Shown: positions 11,944 to 23,989 of the stretch, piece after piece
How positions within the stretch are numbered: the first letter of the stretch is position 1
Layout of the letters: every line of letters starts with the position of its first letter
DNA from: Iris pallida
Lineage: Eukaryota; Streptophyta; Magnoliopsida; Asparagales; Iridaceae
NCBI GenBank assembly: GCA_029216955.1
Contig: JANAVB010012075.1
Span: forward strand, 124,001 to 188,000
Direction: 5' to 3'
DNA length: 64,000 nt
Notes under the pieces: generated by a model
Databases searched by the model: none
Told to the model about the DNA's origin: nothing
The model's input: only the letters and a program-made list of their open reading frames with translations
Made by a program: the position numbers and the translations under genes

Positions 11944-13583
11944 TGTAACCACCACTTTTCTAAAATGAGGGTAATTTTGAACTTTTATAAAATTGATTAT
12001 TTAATAATAGGTTTAAATCATGCTATTAATTTATTGGTAAATTTTAATTATTTTAATATCATTAAATTAGTGTTTTGTGATTTTGTTCTTTGGCTAGTGT
12101 AACCTTAGAGCTGCTTAGCCTATAGACTAACCATGACCATGGAGGCCTAATCCATGTGATTAGATTAGCTAATTACTACTTTTTAGGCTAAGGATATTTT
12201 GGTCATTTTGTGACTTTTAAATTATTTAGGATTTTGATTAATTGGTGAATTTTAGATTATTTTAATAAGATTTAAATTGATGTATTATGATTTTGGTCAT
12301 TTTTCATACTTTAGTATTTTGGGAATTTTTATATTTTAATATTGATTTTACGGGATTTGTTTAGTGATCGGGTTTGAGTTTCGTTTCGTTCTGACTTGTG
12401 TTAGTGATCCGGGTAGCTTAGACTCTAGACGGGACCCCAAGATTAGTTAGTCATGGCCCACAAATCCTACTAATTAAGTTAGTAAGTTTAGACTAATCCC
12501 ACTTGCTTAGAATGGTTAAATTAGAGACTTAAACTTGACTTTTTTGACCACAAACCTTGTCATGACTTAAGTTGACCCAAAGGAGACTTGTAGGGGCATC
12601 TTGGACATTTCACATAGGCCCATTAGGGCATATATGGCCAGCCACCTATAGGGGGAGAGGTGTCTCTCTCTTTCATTTCACACTTGCCTCTCTTTTTTTC
12701 CAAATTTGTTCTTTTCCAAACTTGAGAGCTTCCCTCTTGATTTTGATCTCCAAATCCCTCCATTCTTCTTGCAATCTTCCATTATTTCTTCTTATTCAAC
12801 CAAGGAGGAGGTGCTAGCAAGGATTTGGAGCAAGGAGCAAGAAAGGATGTCTATTTTGGAGGAGCTTTCGTGTCGGAACCGTGTCCTTTGAGTGTATCAT
12901 TGGGATCCCACTTCCAATAGGTATAACCATCTCTCTATTTCAATTTTTCTTGCATTTTAGTTAGATTCGAATCCATAGGATCCACCCCCATGCATGTATA
13001 ACCATTAGATTTTAATTTGATGCTCTTTGGAGACCTCTTTAGGAAGTTTGAATAGGTTTTGTGTCCTACTTGTGGAGTTTCCAATATACGACACCCCATG
13101 TGTTTGTGTTTATGCAAATAGGCTATTTTGTGGTTTAATTTCAATTTTAGGACGGTTAGAGAGTGGATTGATCTTAGATAGGATGGTTAGAATGAGTTTT
13201 ATTTGGATAGCTATGTTGGTATCCAAGTATCTTGGCCTACATGTATTTCTTTTGTCCAAAATAACCCAAATTCGTCATAATATTTATCCATATTTTTAGT
13301 AGCCAGAGTAACTTAAAAATGCCATAACTTTTAGCTCAAAACTCTGATTAATCTCTCATTTTTTTTAAAAGAACCGTATCGAAGTTAGTTTTCCAAATAT
13401 ATATTTTAAAAAGCCAAAATCGTTGTAGAACTTTCTGTAAAATTATTTGAGTGTCAGATGTACGAAAGACGAATGCGTTTCGGTGTTTTCGCGATTTTAG
13501 GAGCTTCCGGACACGAAAATGTGATCCATTTGAAGTGGAAAGCTAACACGAAGAGCTACAACATACTTTAATCCTAAAATTTA

Positions 13584-14263
<680 letters not shown>

Positions 14264-14318
14264 AGGTAATATATGTTAGTATAGTGTGTGTGTTTGAATG
14301 AGATAAGGATGTGTATGG

Positions 14319-14564
14319 TTAGTAGAGAGAAGTAAGATTGATAAAGGATATGTGCTAGCATGTGTTTGATGTTGTATAGATGGTAGTGTAGTGTGTGTGG
14401 TTAGTAGAGAGAAGTAAGATTGATAGAGGATATGTGCTAGTATGTGTTTGATGTTGTATAGATGGTAGTGTAGTGTGTGTGATTAGTAGAGAGAAGTAAG
14501 ATTGATAGAGGATATGTGCTAGTATGTGTTTGATGTTGTATAGATGGTAGTGTAGTGTGTGTGT
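14319..14564. repeat. 82-bp unit in three tandem copies
   Basis: Units start at 14319, 14401 and 14483 (each TTAGTAGAGAGAAGTAAG...) with exact 82-bp spacing and few differences. The B 5' LTR has one copy followed by the GT expansion. This is a length polymorphism between two LTRs of one element. Confidence 0.95.
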
Positions 14565-15739
14565 GTGTGTTGTGAAGGTAAAAGAGTTGGGAGGATCATG
14601 CCATCCTATTTGACTTGAGGCTAGTGTGGTTTGTTGAGTGATTTGTGTTTTGGTTGAGTGGTAGTGTGTTTGTATATAGATGTGTATGGGTGTGTTAGAA
14701 GAGAGAGGGTGGATTTGGTATATGTGTTTGTGTGTGTGTTAGTGTTGGAGTGGAGAGGGATTTAGATGTTGTATGTATGGATATGTTAGTATGTTAGTGG
14801 TTATGTTCGAATCTATGTAGAGGTTAGAGGTATCTTAGAAGTTAGATAGTGATATCTTGTATAAGTTAGATAGTTAGTTGTGTTAGTCTATGTTATTGTT
14901 AGTTAGAGATGACATATGTTAGTTGCTTAAAGTTAGAGATGGATATATATACATATATGTTATGGTTAGATATTAGTTAGTGAATGTTAGTTGTGTTAGG
15001 TTTATAAGTTAGAATAGATGGTTAGAAGTTATATGTTAGAGTTGGTTAGTATCTTGTATTTGAGATAGAAGTTAGGATATAGAGTGATATATTGAGATGC
15101 CATAGTGGTATCTTAGGATATTTTGGGTATTTGTCTATTACCTTAAGGTAATGTATTTACCTGCAAGGTAAAGGGACTTACCTACAAGGTTAGTGCGGTA
15201 GTGTTTCTAGTGGTAGAAAATAAGATTGGTCATGTTATGTTATATGTCATATTATGTTATCTTGAGGGTAAGTGGTAGATGTCTTTAGTTAGTTTTGAGA
15301 GTAATTTTAAAGGTAACATTCTGGATAGATGGAGGTTAGATATATGTTGGTTTTTTAGTGGTAGTGGTAGAGGTTTAAGATTGGTGGTGGTGTTGGTATC
15401 TTGGTATCTCAGGATACCAAGATTACCTTAAGGTAATGTTGAAGGTATTTGCCTAAACTAAGATATGTCATAAGAAGGGTTTGATGTCCAAGATAGTGAG
15501 AGATGGTGGTTGGTAATGACTAGATAGGTTAGTGTCTAGCTACCCTAAGAAGCCTAGGTTAGTCTACCAAGGTTAGGATGGGTTGTCTATGTATTGGGGC
15601 AAGGTATTGGAAATACCTTGTAAAGGGTATAAGTAGGATTTTGGGGTAAAGTTTAAGATAGGATTTTGATTGTTAAGATGGGGTTAGAAATAGCTTGTCT
15701 TGGTAGGTAATGGTTAGATAAGGGTAGTTTAGTCTAATT

Positions 15740-16090
15740 TTGACCTCAGTTGACCAAGAGTTGACTTTTTGACCAAAGTCAACTACGAGTCAACACTTTA
15801 CCTAGAATTGATCCAAAACCTAACCAGAGTTGACCAGTTGATTAAAAGTCAACTGTTAGTTAACATTTGCCTAATTTGACCTAGGGTTGACCTAGAGTTG
15901 ACCAGAGTTGACCAGTTGACCAAAAGTCAACTGTAAGTTAACCCTTGACCCAGATTGACCTAGTTTGACTTGGATTGACTTCATGTGACCATGTTTGTTC
16001 TAGTGTATCTCTGTGTGACTTAGTTTGGCTCAGTATGACCTAGTATGACCTAGTTTGGCTCAGTATGACCTAGTTTGAACTAGTTTGGCT
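15740..16090 (+). promoter_or_regulatory. W-box (TTGAC) array in the B 3' LTR
   Basis: Second copy of the array at 9140-9500, with the same order of TTGACC and GTCAAC motifs and small differences. Its retention in both LTRs shows that it was part of the transcribed element and did not arise afterwards. Confidence 0.55.
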
Positions 16091-17529
16091 TAGACTTGCA
16101 TATCATGACTTAATTAGCTTTCTTTTTATTATTAAACCCTGTTTTGACTTATAGTATCTCATCTTTAGGTCTGTGACTTCACTGAGCATCTGTTCACCTT
16201 ATCAGCTTAAGACCACAGGCGAGTACATTCACTTATAGTTTTTATTATCTTGATATCTGCTATATCCGATTCAGTTGTATTGTCTTACTTGATTCCTAAC
16301 ACGATGGTTCACGGACTAGTATACGTCGAATCCTGTCGTGAGTTATTGTTCCTGGATTACTTGGTATATTGGTACATTACTCTACTTGTTACCTGTACTT
16401 ATATAGACATAGACTTGGGAGCGGGCTGGCCCCCTGCTCTTGAGTCTCGTATCATGATGTGTCATGTCCGGATCCATTATACTATTCGGGGATGGGGAGT
16501 TATTAGTGGTTGTGTGATCAAAATCCCTACTTGTTTTTCACACTTGTACTTGTACTTGTTACTTGTTCATAGATATACCCTCGTTCACGATGGGTAAAGC
16601 CTGACCCTACTTGTTCATAGCTTTCCATGGTGGCCGGCCTGATCCTGCTCCGTTGTACACTTGTTCATAGCCGGTCAGATGGAAAGCCTGATCATGATTC
16701 CCAAGCCGATTATATAACGCTCTAATAATTCATGACATATTTTATATTTATTTTATTACATTTTATATCCTAGTCAGTTCTACATTCAGTACTTTTCTCA
16801 CCATGTTATGATATTCAGTACTCACATGTTCTACATAATCTTATGCTAAACCTTGTTTGGAGGCTAAGTTCTGTTCGGGAGAAGGGTTACAACCCCTGTT
16901 CTTGTTTGGTTTATGGGTTGTAACTTGGCTTCCGAATAGCTTCCAAGTCATCCTATATCTTTGTCTTGTATTTCATTATACTGTCTCTTATAGAATTTGT
17001 CAATTCATATGGAACTGCTGTTAGTGTTTGTTCTTGCTCATTTTCCTGACAGGATAACCGTTGATGTTTACAGAGCGCATGTTAGCTGATTGCTCTACCT
17101 TTTACGGGTATGGCCAGGATAAAGTTTGATGAGACATTACCCCTGGAGCCCATAGATGATTTAGCCCCTGTTTAGACTGTTAGATAGGTTTTGCTTGGAC
17201 TGCGATCCAGCTAGTGTTTTCAGACTGTAGTTTTTATATTATATTTTGAGTTTCTGTTATGTGTTTATATCTCTGAGCTTGTGTTGGATCTTGAACTCCC
17301 TTCCAGTTTTTCTTTCTATCATATTTCTATTTCGTGCTATCTATCCTTGTTTGTCTTGTGATTGAGTTATGCCATATTATACCTCCGTGCGGAGATGACA
17401 GGTACCCTTATATTTTGTCTAATTGTAGTATTTATAGACGACCTATACAGCGTTCTACTGCCGATTCTGCGACGTAGGCTAGACGTACCCACGTGCTCGT
17501 GCCCCTACTTTGGGTGCGGGTCGTGACAC

Positions 17530-17690
17530 TTAACACGGAGAATGGCTATTCTCTTGTATTTTAACACGGAGAATGATAATTTTCCGTCAATTTAACAAGA
17601 AGAATAACAATTCTCCGTCATTTTAAAATGGAGAATGCAATTCTCCTGTATTTTAATACGAAGAATGATCATTCTCCTGCATTTTAACAG
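17530..17690. repeat. 31-bp tandem array of imperfect hairpins
   Basis: Five units start at 17530, 17561, 17592, 17623 and 17653 (31, 31, 31, 30, 31 bp), with a sixth broken unit at 17684. Each unit reads roughly TTAACACGGAGAAT, a short loop, then ATTCTCC and GTATT, so each can fold into a small stem (GGAGAAT with ATTCTCC). Loops differ between units while stems are mostly kept. The array sits directly right of the B 3' LTR. Function unknown. Confidence 0.85.
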
Positions 17691-17711
17691 AATCATGAAC
17701 ATAACTTAAAG

Positions 17712-17945
17712 TTATACCTTCTTTTTGCCCTTTTTTTGCTTACCAGCCTTTGGCTTATGTGCAACTCTCTTAATTCTCCCTGATTCTCCGTCATCCACCT
17801 TTGGCTTATGTGCAACTCTCTTCATTCGCTTCACATAAGCTCCCTCTTCTCTAACTGGGGTTCCAGTCGATGCTGATGATGATGATGATGATGATGATGA
17901 TAAAGTGGGAGCTGATGATGATGATGAAGTGGGAACTGATGATGA
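17712..17945 (-). CDS. Orphan C-terminal exon, Ser-rich then Lys-rich, unidentified
   Basis: On the minus strand an open stretch of 77 codons ends at a TAA (17712-17714). It starts after an in-frame TAG whose AG could be a 3' splice site preceded by a pyrimidine-rich run. The product would be a serine run, then a basic tail with a twice-repeated KRVAHKPK motif and a terminal KKGKKK cluster. Such tails occur in nuclear or transposase-derived plant proteins, but I do not recognise the family. The repeat of KRVAHKPK reflects a duplicated stretch in the DNA. It may equally be a pseudo-exon carried inside the orphan copia element to its right. No start exon was found. Confidence 0.3.
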   Translation of the reverse strand, partial: SSSVPTSSSSSAPTLSSSSSSSSSASTGTPVREEGAYVKRMKRVAHKPKVDDGESGRIKRVAHKPKAGKQKKGKKKV

Positions 17946-18275
17946 CTACATGGTGTGAAGATTGCAAAAGTAAGGTTTAAAGACTTTGAAGGAGAAAACC
18001 TAGATTCGAAAGTGAGCATCATATGGAAGAAGAGGAAGAATCGAAACATTTTTTTGAAAAGTAGATTTCGTGGGTGTTTTCAATAAATTAGGACAAAAAG
18101 GTCATTCAGAACCCACTTATATATTTTTCGCTAATTCTGGGCATGCGATAAAATGTTATTTTGTGGTGGGTTTTTTATAAAACTTTTGCGCTTTTGGGGC
18201 ATTTCATAAATTTTCTCCCAAAATAACAACAAAAATTGAATCTTGAAACTTCAAACTCATGAATCAAATAAGGGA

Positions 18276-18757
18276 GGCTCTGATACCACTTGTTAGAAAT
18301 TATTGTGCATGTTGATTCATGAGATGAAGAACAAAATAAATGCGCAAGCGTACCTGAATCCATTGATTGGCTTCATGGATCTTGAAGCAGACATCTTTTT
18401 ATGGGTTTCGATCTTCCAACATGATACAACCCTTAATGACAAAGGGGAATCCAAATCATTTGTCCCTCTCTGTCTGTTGATGGGGATGGAGAAGAGAAAA
18501 AGAAAAAAAAATTCTCTTTGGTGGCCGTATAAGTTGGGGACCATAACCCTAATGAATAAACCTATATATGTATTGATATTTCTAATTTGGCCCCTCATTA
18601 AATTAGATTTATCTCCGGTATCTACACATTATTTCTATGACAATTATATCCGTAAGCCAATTTTTCATATAGACCACTTTAATTTGGCTAAATTATTTAG
18701 ATAGCCCAACACAATTAGTTTTACATGTGTGGCCCATATTATTGAATAATTCCAACA
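18276..18757 (-). mobile_element. Orphan copia 5' LTR with Met-tRNA primer site, minus strand
   Basis: Read on the minus strand, a 467-bp LTR (18757 to 18291) starts TGTTGGAATTATT and ends AATTTCTAACA. It is followed at 18288-18276 by TGGTATCAGAGCC, the classic complement to initiator Met-tRNA. The terminal inverted bases match. No gag or pol follows to the left, so this is an LTR-plus-leader remnant whose body is lost, or the start of a non-coding element truncated at element B. Confidence 0.75.
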
Positions 18758-18815
18758 TCAGTCACTCTTCCTGCAGAGTATCAGTGGTATCAGTGGCTTA
18801 CTCACTGGTGGCAGT

Positions 18816-19155
18816 TGTTGGAGTTAGTTTTTTTTGCCTCGTGAGCTGCCAGCTCAGCCGCACAAGGACCAATCAGTGCCTTCCAGTGACAATCTTGTCC
18901 ACGTCAGCATAAGGAGTATCCTTGTTAGCTGTAGCTATAAATAAAGAAGGTGAAGTAAAGAGAGTATCAGAAAATTGTTACAGTTTCATAAATAAAGAAA
19001 GTGAAGTAAAGAGAGTATATGGAAATTGTTACAGTTTCATTTTCTCTTGTTTTCAATTCTTTTTCTTTACATTTGTATTTTCCCGTACTTTTCCAATTCA
19101 ATAATACAAACCCTAGTTCACCCCCAAATTGTTGTGAAATTCATCTCTTCTAACA
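18816..19155 (+). mobile_element. Probable solo copia LTR, 340 bp
   Basis: It starts TGTTGGAGTTAG and ends CTTCTAACA, with a TATA box (CTATAAATA) near 18932. It is flanked by GCAGT on the left and GCAAT on the right, a 5-bp target duplication with one transition. Inside is a 51-bp tandem duplication (18935-19036). No interior follows, so it is best read as a solo LTR. Confidence 0.6.
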
Positions 19156-19539
19156 GCAATTCAGCGAATTATGCTAGAAGCCCAAGCTTCCCAGGAGCAA
19201 TAGCAAGAGATCTTACCACTAGCACCATTGGCATCAAGAGAACACCAAGAATCTAGATGGCATCTACCAATACAAGCGCTAGCTTTGAGATCAAAAAGAT
19301 AAATCTTGGTTTCTTGAAGCCTAATATTATCACATTGTAGAGACAAAATAGGTAGGATATCTTCAAACAAGGAAACTTGAAAAAAGAAGCTGAAGGTAGC
19401 ACATGAGGTTTGAATATGGGCACGAAAGGTATCAGAGGAGCCAAAGTGATCAATTAAAAACATGTCCATAGATATTGGCAATAATTACAATTAATACAAC
19501 AATTCGTCAGCATACAAAGTGAAAGAAAAAAAATTAAAG

Positions 19540-19540
<1 letters not shown>
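19156..19540 (-). other. Unassigned stretch with an open minus-strand frame
   Basis: A minus-strand frame of about 106 codons is open at 19481-19161, with unbiased composition. I find no domain or motif that I recognise and no clear splice signals. It could be a host or retroelement fragment. I would not call it a gene. Confidence 0.2.

Positions 19541-19542
<2 letters not shown>

Positions 19543-19583
<41 letters not shown>
19543..19583. repeat. (AT)n at the left edge of element C
   Basis: A run of AT units lies directly before the TG of the C LTR. A second, shorter AT run follows the C 3' LTR at 28946-28962, so C sits inside an AT microsatellite. Confidence 0.9.
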
Positions 19584-19588
<5 letters not shown>

Positions 19589-19702
19589 AGAACTAATAAG
19601 GGACTTAGTCCCACATTGGAAAATGTAGTATGAAGAGGAGCTAGACTCCCTATAAGTAGTAGAGTAGCCAATCAATAAAATATACAACAATTATTCTCTA
19701 CA
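19584..19702 (+). repeat. 5' LTR of element C, 119 bp
   Basis: TGTTGAG ... CTCTACA, the same length as both LTRs of element F. It contains TTAGTCCCACATTGG, a motif also found in the LTRs of elements G and J. It is very short for a copia element that encodes a full polyprotein. Confidence 0.95.
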
Positions 19703-19715
19703 TGGTATCAGAGCC
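19703..19715 (+). other. Primer binding site of element C
   Basis: TGGTATCAGAGCC follows the LTR with no spacer and is the usual complement to the 3' end of initiator Met-tRNA, used to start minus-strand DNA synthesis. Confidence 0.95.
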
Positions 19716-19925
19716 ATAACCACACAAAAAAATTTCCCACCCCTTCCCCAACACGGCAAACCCACCTCCCCTGCCCCCCTACCCGACGCCACATTGCCGT
19801 CGAACCCCCCTGCTGCCCCTGGCAGTTCCTCCCCACCCCCCACCCCCCCGACGCCTACCCTGCCCTGCCCGACGCCCCCCTGCTGCCGCCGACGACCCCT
19901 CCGACGCCCCTCCTGCCCCCCCGAC

Positions 19926-21445
19926 GCCCCCTCCTGCTACGTCAATGGCCAAACCAAGGCGCCAGATGATCCCTCCTCAAAGGAGTTTGCTATTTGGGAA
20001 ATTGTCAACAATGTTATGGCTGGATGGTTGACAGCCTCTTTGACCGACCAGCTGTCGGGCAATGTAGAGGCGATGGAGGCTGCTACTGATATATGGTGGA
20101 CTTTGAAGGATATGTACTCAGGCTCAGGTAATCCTATGCGGGTCTTTCAACTGCAGGATGAACTTGATAGGGTGGCCCAGGATGACCGTACCATCTCTGA
20201 GTATGCAGCACTGTTGAAGAAGTACTGGTCGGATCTGGATCACTATGATCCTTTTGGGATGGACAATGCACAAGTCGAACCAGCATTTGCGAAACATTTC
20301 CAAAAGTTCTTGGATTATATTTTGCGACAACGGATGATGAAGTTCTTGAAGGGTCTTAAACATGTGTTTGAGCATAGAAGTTCTTGGATTATACGTCGAG
20401 GTGGTAGAGACGGTTATGCTGGTAGAAAAGAAAATTATTCTGGAGGACACAAAGCTAATCTGGCGGATGAAGGGAAAGAAAATCACCTGGCTGAGTTAAC
20501 CCCTCTTGAGAAGGAGTTCCTCGCGAGGTTACGCAGCACGAAGCTAGGTTCGGACGACAGTCATGGGGCGTCATCTACCTCGGGGGATCACATCACTTAT
20601 TTTGCCCAAACCAGCACAGGTATCTCTACGCGTGCTCTTGCAGCTGCTGTCCACCAACCAAGTTGGATTATTGACTCTGGGGCATCTCGCCATGTCACGG
20701 GGTCCCGCGGTGAGTTCCAGGACTATACTCACCTACCGACGCCGGAGTGCATTCAGACTGCTGATAGTAACTCCAGCCCTATCATGGGTAAAGGCACTGT
20801 CGCATGCACCCCTTCTCTCACTCTCAACATGCTCTGTCTTTTTCTGTCAATCTTCTTTTTATTAGTGCCATTATTCTTGATCTTAACTGTACTGTTTTCT
20901 TTGACATTCCTACGGTAACTTTTCAGGAGAAGGGGACAGGACGACGACTAGGGACTGGCACATGGCATAACAGGTTGTGGTACTTGGACATGACTGGACT
21001 GGACAAAGCATTGGCATCTCTTGTAGCAGACACACCACCGGAAAATTCACGGCGTAGTGTAGAAGATGAATTGCTACTCCACTACCAGCGTGTCGGTCAT
21101 TCTTCTTTTAAAATTATTAGTCGAATGTATCCGTCCTTATACCAAAGGGCTAATAAAGAGAAGTTATTTTGTAATGCATGTGAGTTGGGTAAACATACCA
21201 GAAGCACGTATGTGAGTTCAGGAAGTAGAAGTTTAGCTGCATTTGATATCATACATTCGGACGTATGGGGCCCTTGTCCTACAACCGGTATTAACGGTTT
21301 TTGATGGTTCGTCACTTTTATTGATTTTTATACTCACGTGACATGGGTCTACCTTATGAAGAATAAAAGTGACATCTTTGAGGCGTTTCGAGACTGTCAT
21401 CGTCGGATAGAAACACAATATGGCACTAAAATTAAGTGCTTACGG
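19926..21445 (+). pseudogene. Element C gag, protease and start of integrase, broken
   Basis: Compared with element F, the N-terminal part of gag is missing: the C-rich leader joins directly to the GYVNGQTK region at about 19936. Gag then runs to about 20390, where roughly 280 bp including the zinc knuckle is deleted. Protease follows with WIIDSGASRH near 20670, then a small deletion near 20830 shifts the frame. The integrase zinc region and the first catalytic Asp (HSDVWGP near 21260) are present, with an in-frame TGA at 21301-21303. The coding stops abruptly at 21445 at the edge of the inserted DNA. A full product is impossible. Confidence 0.85.
20948..21445 (+). repeat. 498-bp direct repeat, left copy
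   Basis: It begins CTAGGGACTGGCAC and ends AAGTGCTTACGG. The same 498 bp occurs at 25740-26237 with roughly ten differences, mostly transitions. The two copies flank the 4.3-kb insertion inside element C. The length is far beyond any transposase target duplication. Confidence 0.95.
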
Positions 21446-21919
21446 CCATAACCCGTTACAAATTACCAACAGAGTCAGTATGTTAGTATGCTCTATATTA
21501 TGTTACAAATATAAATATATTTCCCTTAAATTACTAATAAAAATTGGCGGCCTAAAGCAAATAGCCAAAAACTTGGCGCCCTAGCTACCCCCAAATCCTC
21601 CCTTTCACTTATGTATTCCCCCATCTCTCTCTCTCTCTCTCTCTCACAAATCTAAAAAACTTTGATGTGCATACAGATACGGTGAATTTTTTCCCTAACG
21701 AATTGTCAGCTACAACGACTCCGTCGACTCTGGTGAGTCCTTTAAGCTGTGGCAAGTTATCGGCTGCCCAACAACCTCGGTGGCTCGACTCTGCTGATCG
21801 AGGAGACTATCGTCGTTTTTCTCCTTGTTGGCTCTGACGCGGACACACCGGCAAAATTCGGATACATTTTGAGTGGGTTTCGGATCACCAAACCCGACTC
21901 GACAAAAAAATATACCTAC

Positions 21920-22264
21920 CGGTTCTCTTTGCCCTTATAAACCCTAAACTCCCCTCCTCTTCCACGCTCCGCTTTCTGTATATCTGCTGATGCTGCAAGA
22001 AGCATCCAGAAGCAACATCCCTAAATCCAATCCGAACCCGAACTGCTTCGTGCCACGCCAGGTTCTCCTCGGCCCCAGGCGCGCCGCCATGGCCGACCTC
22101 AAGGAGCACGGGAGCAAGAAGGAGAAGAAGAGGAAGAATACGAAGATAAGGAGAAGAGAGGGAAGGGGAGCCGGGAGCCTCTCCTCAGCTCGATCGCGGT
22201 ATTCCTGGAGAGCAACGGGTTCATCAGGACCCTCGCCGAGCTCCGATCCGAAGCCGGGATCGAG
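21920..22264 (+). pseudogene. Captured promoter and first exon of a LisH-domain gene
   Basis: A TATAAACCCTAA box near 21937 is followed by a pyrimidine-rich leader and an ATG at 22089 in good plant context (GCCGCCATGG). A Lys/Glu-rich start follows. From 22181 another frame encodes a LisH-type helix pair (LLSSIAVFLES, then FIRTLAELRSEAGIE) that ends exactly at a GTGAGG splice donor (22265). The ATG and the LisH frame disagree, so at least one indel separates them. LisH with a basic tract is seen in plant Nopp140/SRP40-like nucleolar proteins, which is my best guess for the source. Only the first exon is present. Confidence 0.6.
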
Positions 22265-22502
22265 GTGAGGATTTGTGTTATTGATTTTTGTTGCTTCTCT
22301 TTGTTATTTATAATACGAATTGTCTTTTCGGAAATTTATGTCAAACAAACCGCAACATCTTCTGGTCGAGTTACCGGCTGCCCATTCTTTGCTTCCACCT
22401 ACAAGAGTATACTTTCTCGCTTTTCACCCATATATTTTATTTCAATCTTACTTCAACTTTGCTTTTTCTTACAAATATATGAACTCTGGCCTTCCTGAGC
22501 TT

Positions 22503-22690
22503 TGAAGTTCATGCTTTCATTCTGTTTGCAAGAATGGCTCAATCTATTAAGAAATTTTAATAGTACTAGTGACTAACAAGCAAATAGGAAGAAGTTCATG
22601 CTTTCATTCTGTTTGCAAGAATGGCTCAATCTATTAAGAAATTATGTTTGCAAGAATGGCTCAATCTTTGAAGTTCATGCTTTCATGCTA
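22503..22690. repeat. Local tandem duplication inside the insertion
   Basis: The block GAAGTTCATGCTTTCATTC ... ATTAAGAAATT occurs at about 22504 and 22592, with a partial third piece near 22645-22690. A second small tandem pair (CAGACTTTGTTCTT...) lies at 23560-23645. Both lie in AT-rich, intron-like DNA. Confidence 0.8.
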
Positions 22691-23989
22691 CACTTATTGC
22701 TGCCAAATGAAGATGTCACCCACCATAAGATTCTTACATTATGCCAATTGACATAGTGCATTTTGCGTACTATATAACACTTTTACACTGTTATTTACAT
22801 AGATCATGGTAATCATGTAAACTCAAATTTTTACATACTATTTGGCTAATAATCTCAAAACCTTTGCAAATGAATAGTTATAGATTCGGTAAACAGAGCA
22901 ACATCATATTATTGGATGGATGATCGCATTACAACCAGAGATTGTTCATGAATAGAAAATCTACTATGTCAAAGGATCTACTTACTTTTTATATGATTAA
23001 TATTTATCTATCTTTACTTTCATAACTTGTGCAACTTTACATCTATTTTTTGTAACAAGCTCTTATATATTATATATTGCCTGGAATGGTATCCGTGGAT
23101 GCCAAAACCTCCCTGTCTTCTTTGAGTTTAACCCTTTATGTTTTCTAAATTCATTGATAAACAGGGTATTAGACAGCAAATGGAGGGTTTCTATGCTAGT
23201 ATTAGGGAGAAGTAATGATTTTGCTTGTAGGAACATGCTTCAGAGTATCAACTATACACAACTCCAAGAAAGTTGAATAAGTAGAATAGTAGAAATTCAT
23301 TGACATGTTTAGAGTACCTCTTTGTGGTATGAATTCATTGATAAACTGATGCATATTGACACCCAGAGACCAATCATATATGATCCACGAAGACAAAAAA
23401 AGTACTAGGATGTTGACTATGCATTCCTGGTCGCATCAACTTGGCCTACTTAGTCAATAACGACAATTGAATATAAGTGATGATCCCTCTCATTTTATGC
23501 ATGCTCTAGAAGTAATATAAGATGTATATATTTTATATAGTTGTCATTTGTGTCACAGCAGACTTTGTTCTTATGAGAGTTCTAATTTTGTTTGAAGCAG
23601 ACTTTGTTCTTGTGAGAGTTCTAATTTTGTTTGTGTGAGAGTTTGGAAGTGTTTACCTGAAATATGGTATCCTTGTATATAGTTGTCATGTGTGTCATAA
23701 CAGCTCTAATTTACTGGTAACATAACCCTTGTGTTAGGGTATCCTTGTATACAAACCATTATTGTCTGGCATTGAAGCTGGCTTCCAATTGCAGGGAAAA
23801 CTTGGTTTGCATGTTTATTGATTTACGAAATTTGGTTTGCATGTTTATTTATTCTAGATCAGTTCTCCATTCTAGCAGTTGATTACTTAATCGATAAAAT
23901 CTCATGCTATGTTTCTGATGATGTTACTACAATGTTGACTTTAGAAGTATATTATCAAAAACATCTAAATTTGCTAAAAAGTGGGTCCC

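Noticed and set aside
12572..12891. ORFs of 61-81 codons in the B 3' LTR
   Set aside because: Pyrimidine-rich leader sequence of an LTR, no partner ORF conservation that can be tested, no domain.
17530..17690. Possible CRISPR array
   Set aside because: Units are directly adjacent with no unique spacers, the context is a plant genome, and there are no cas genes.
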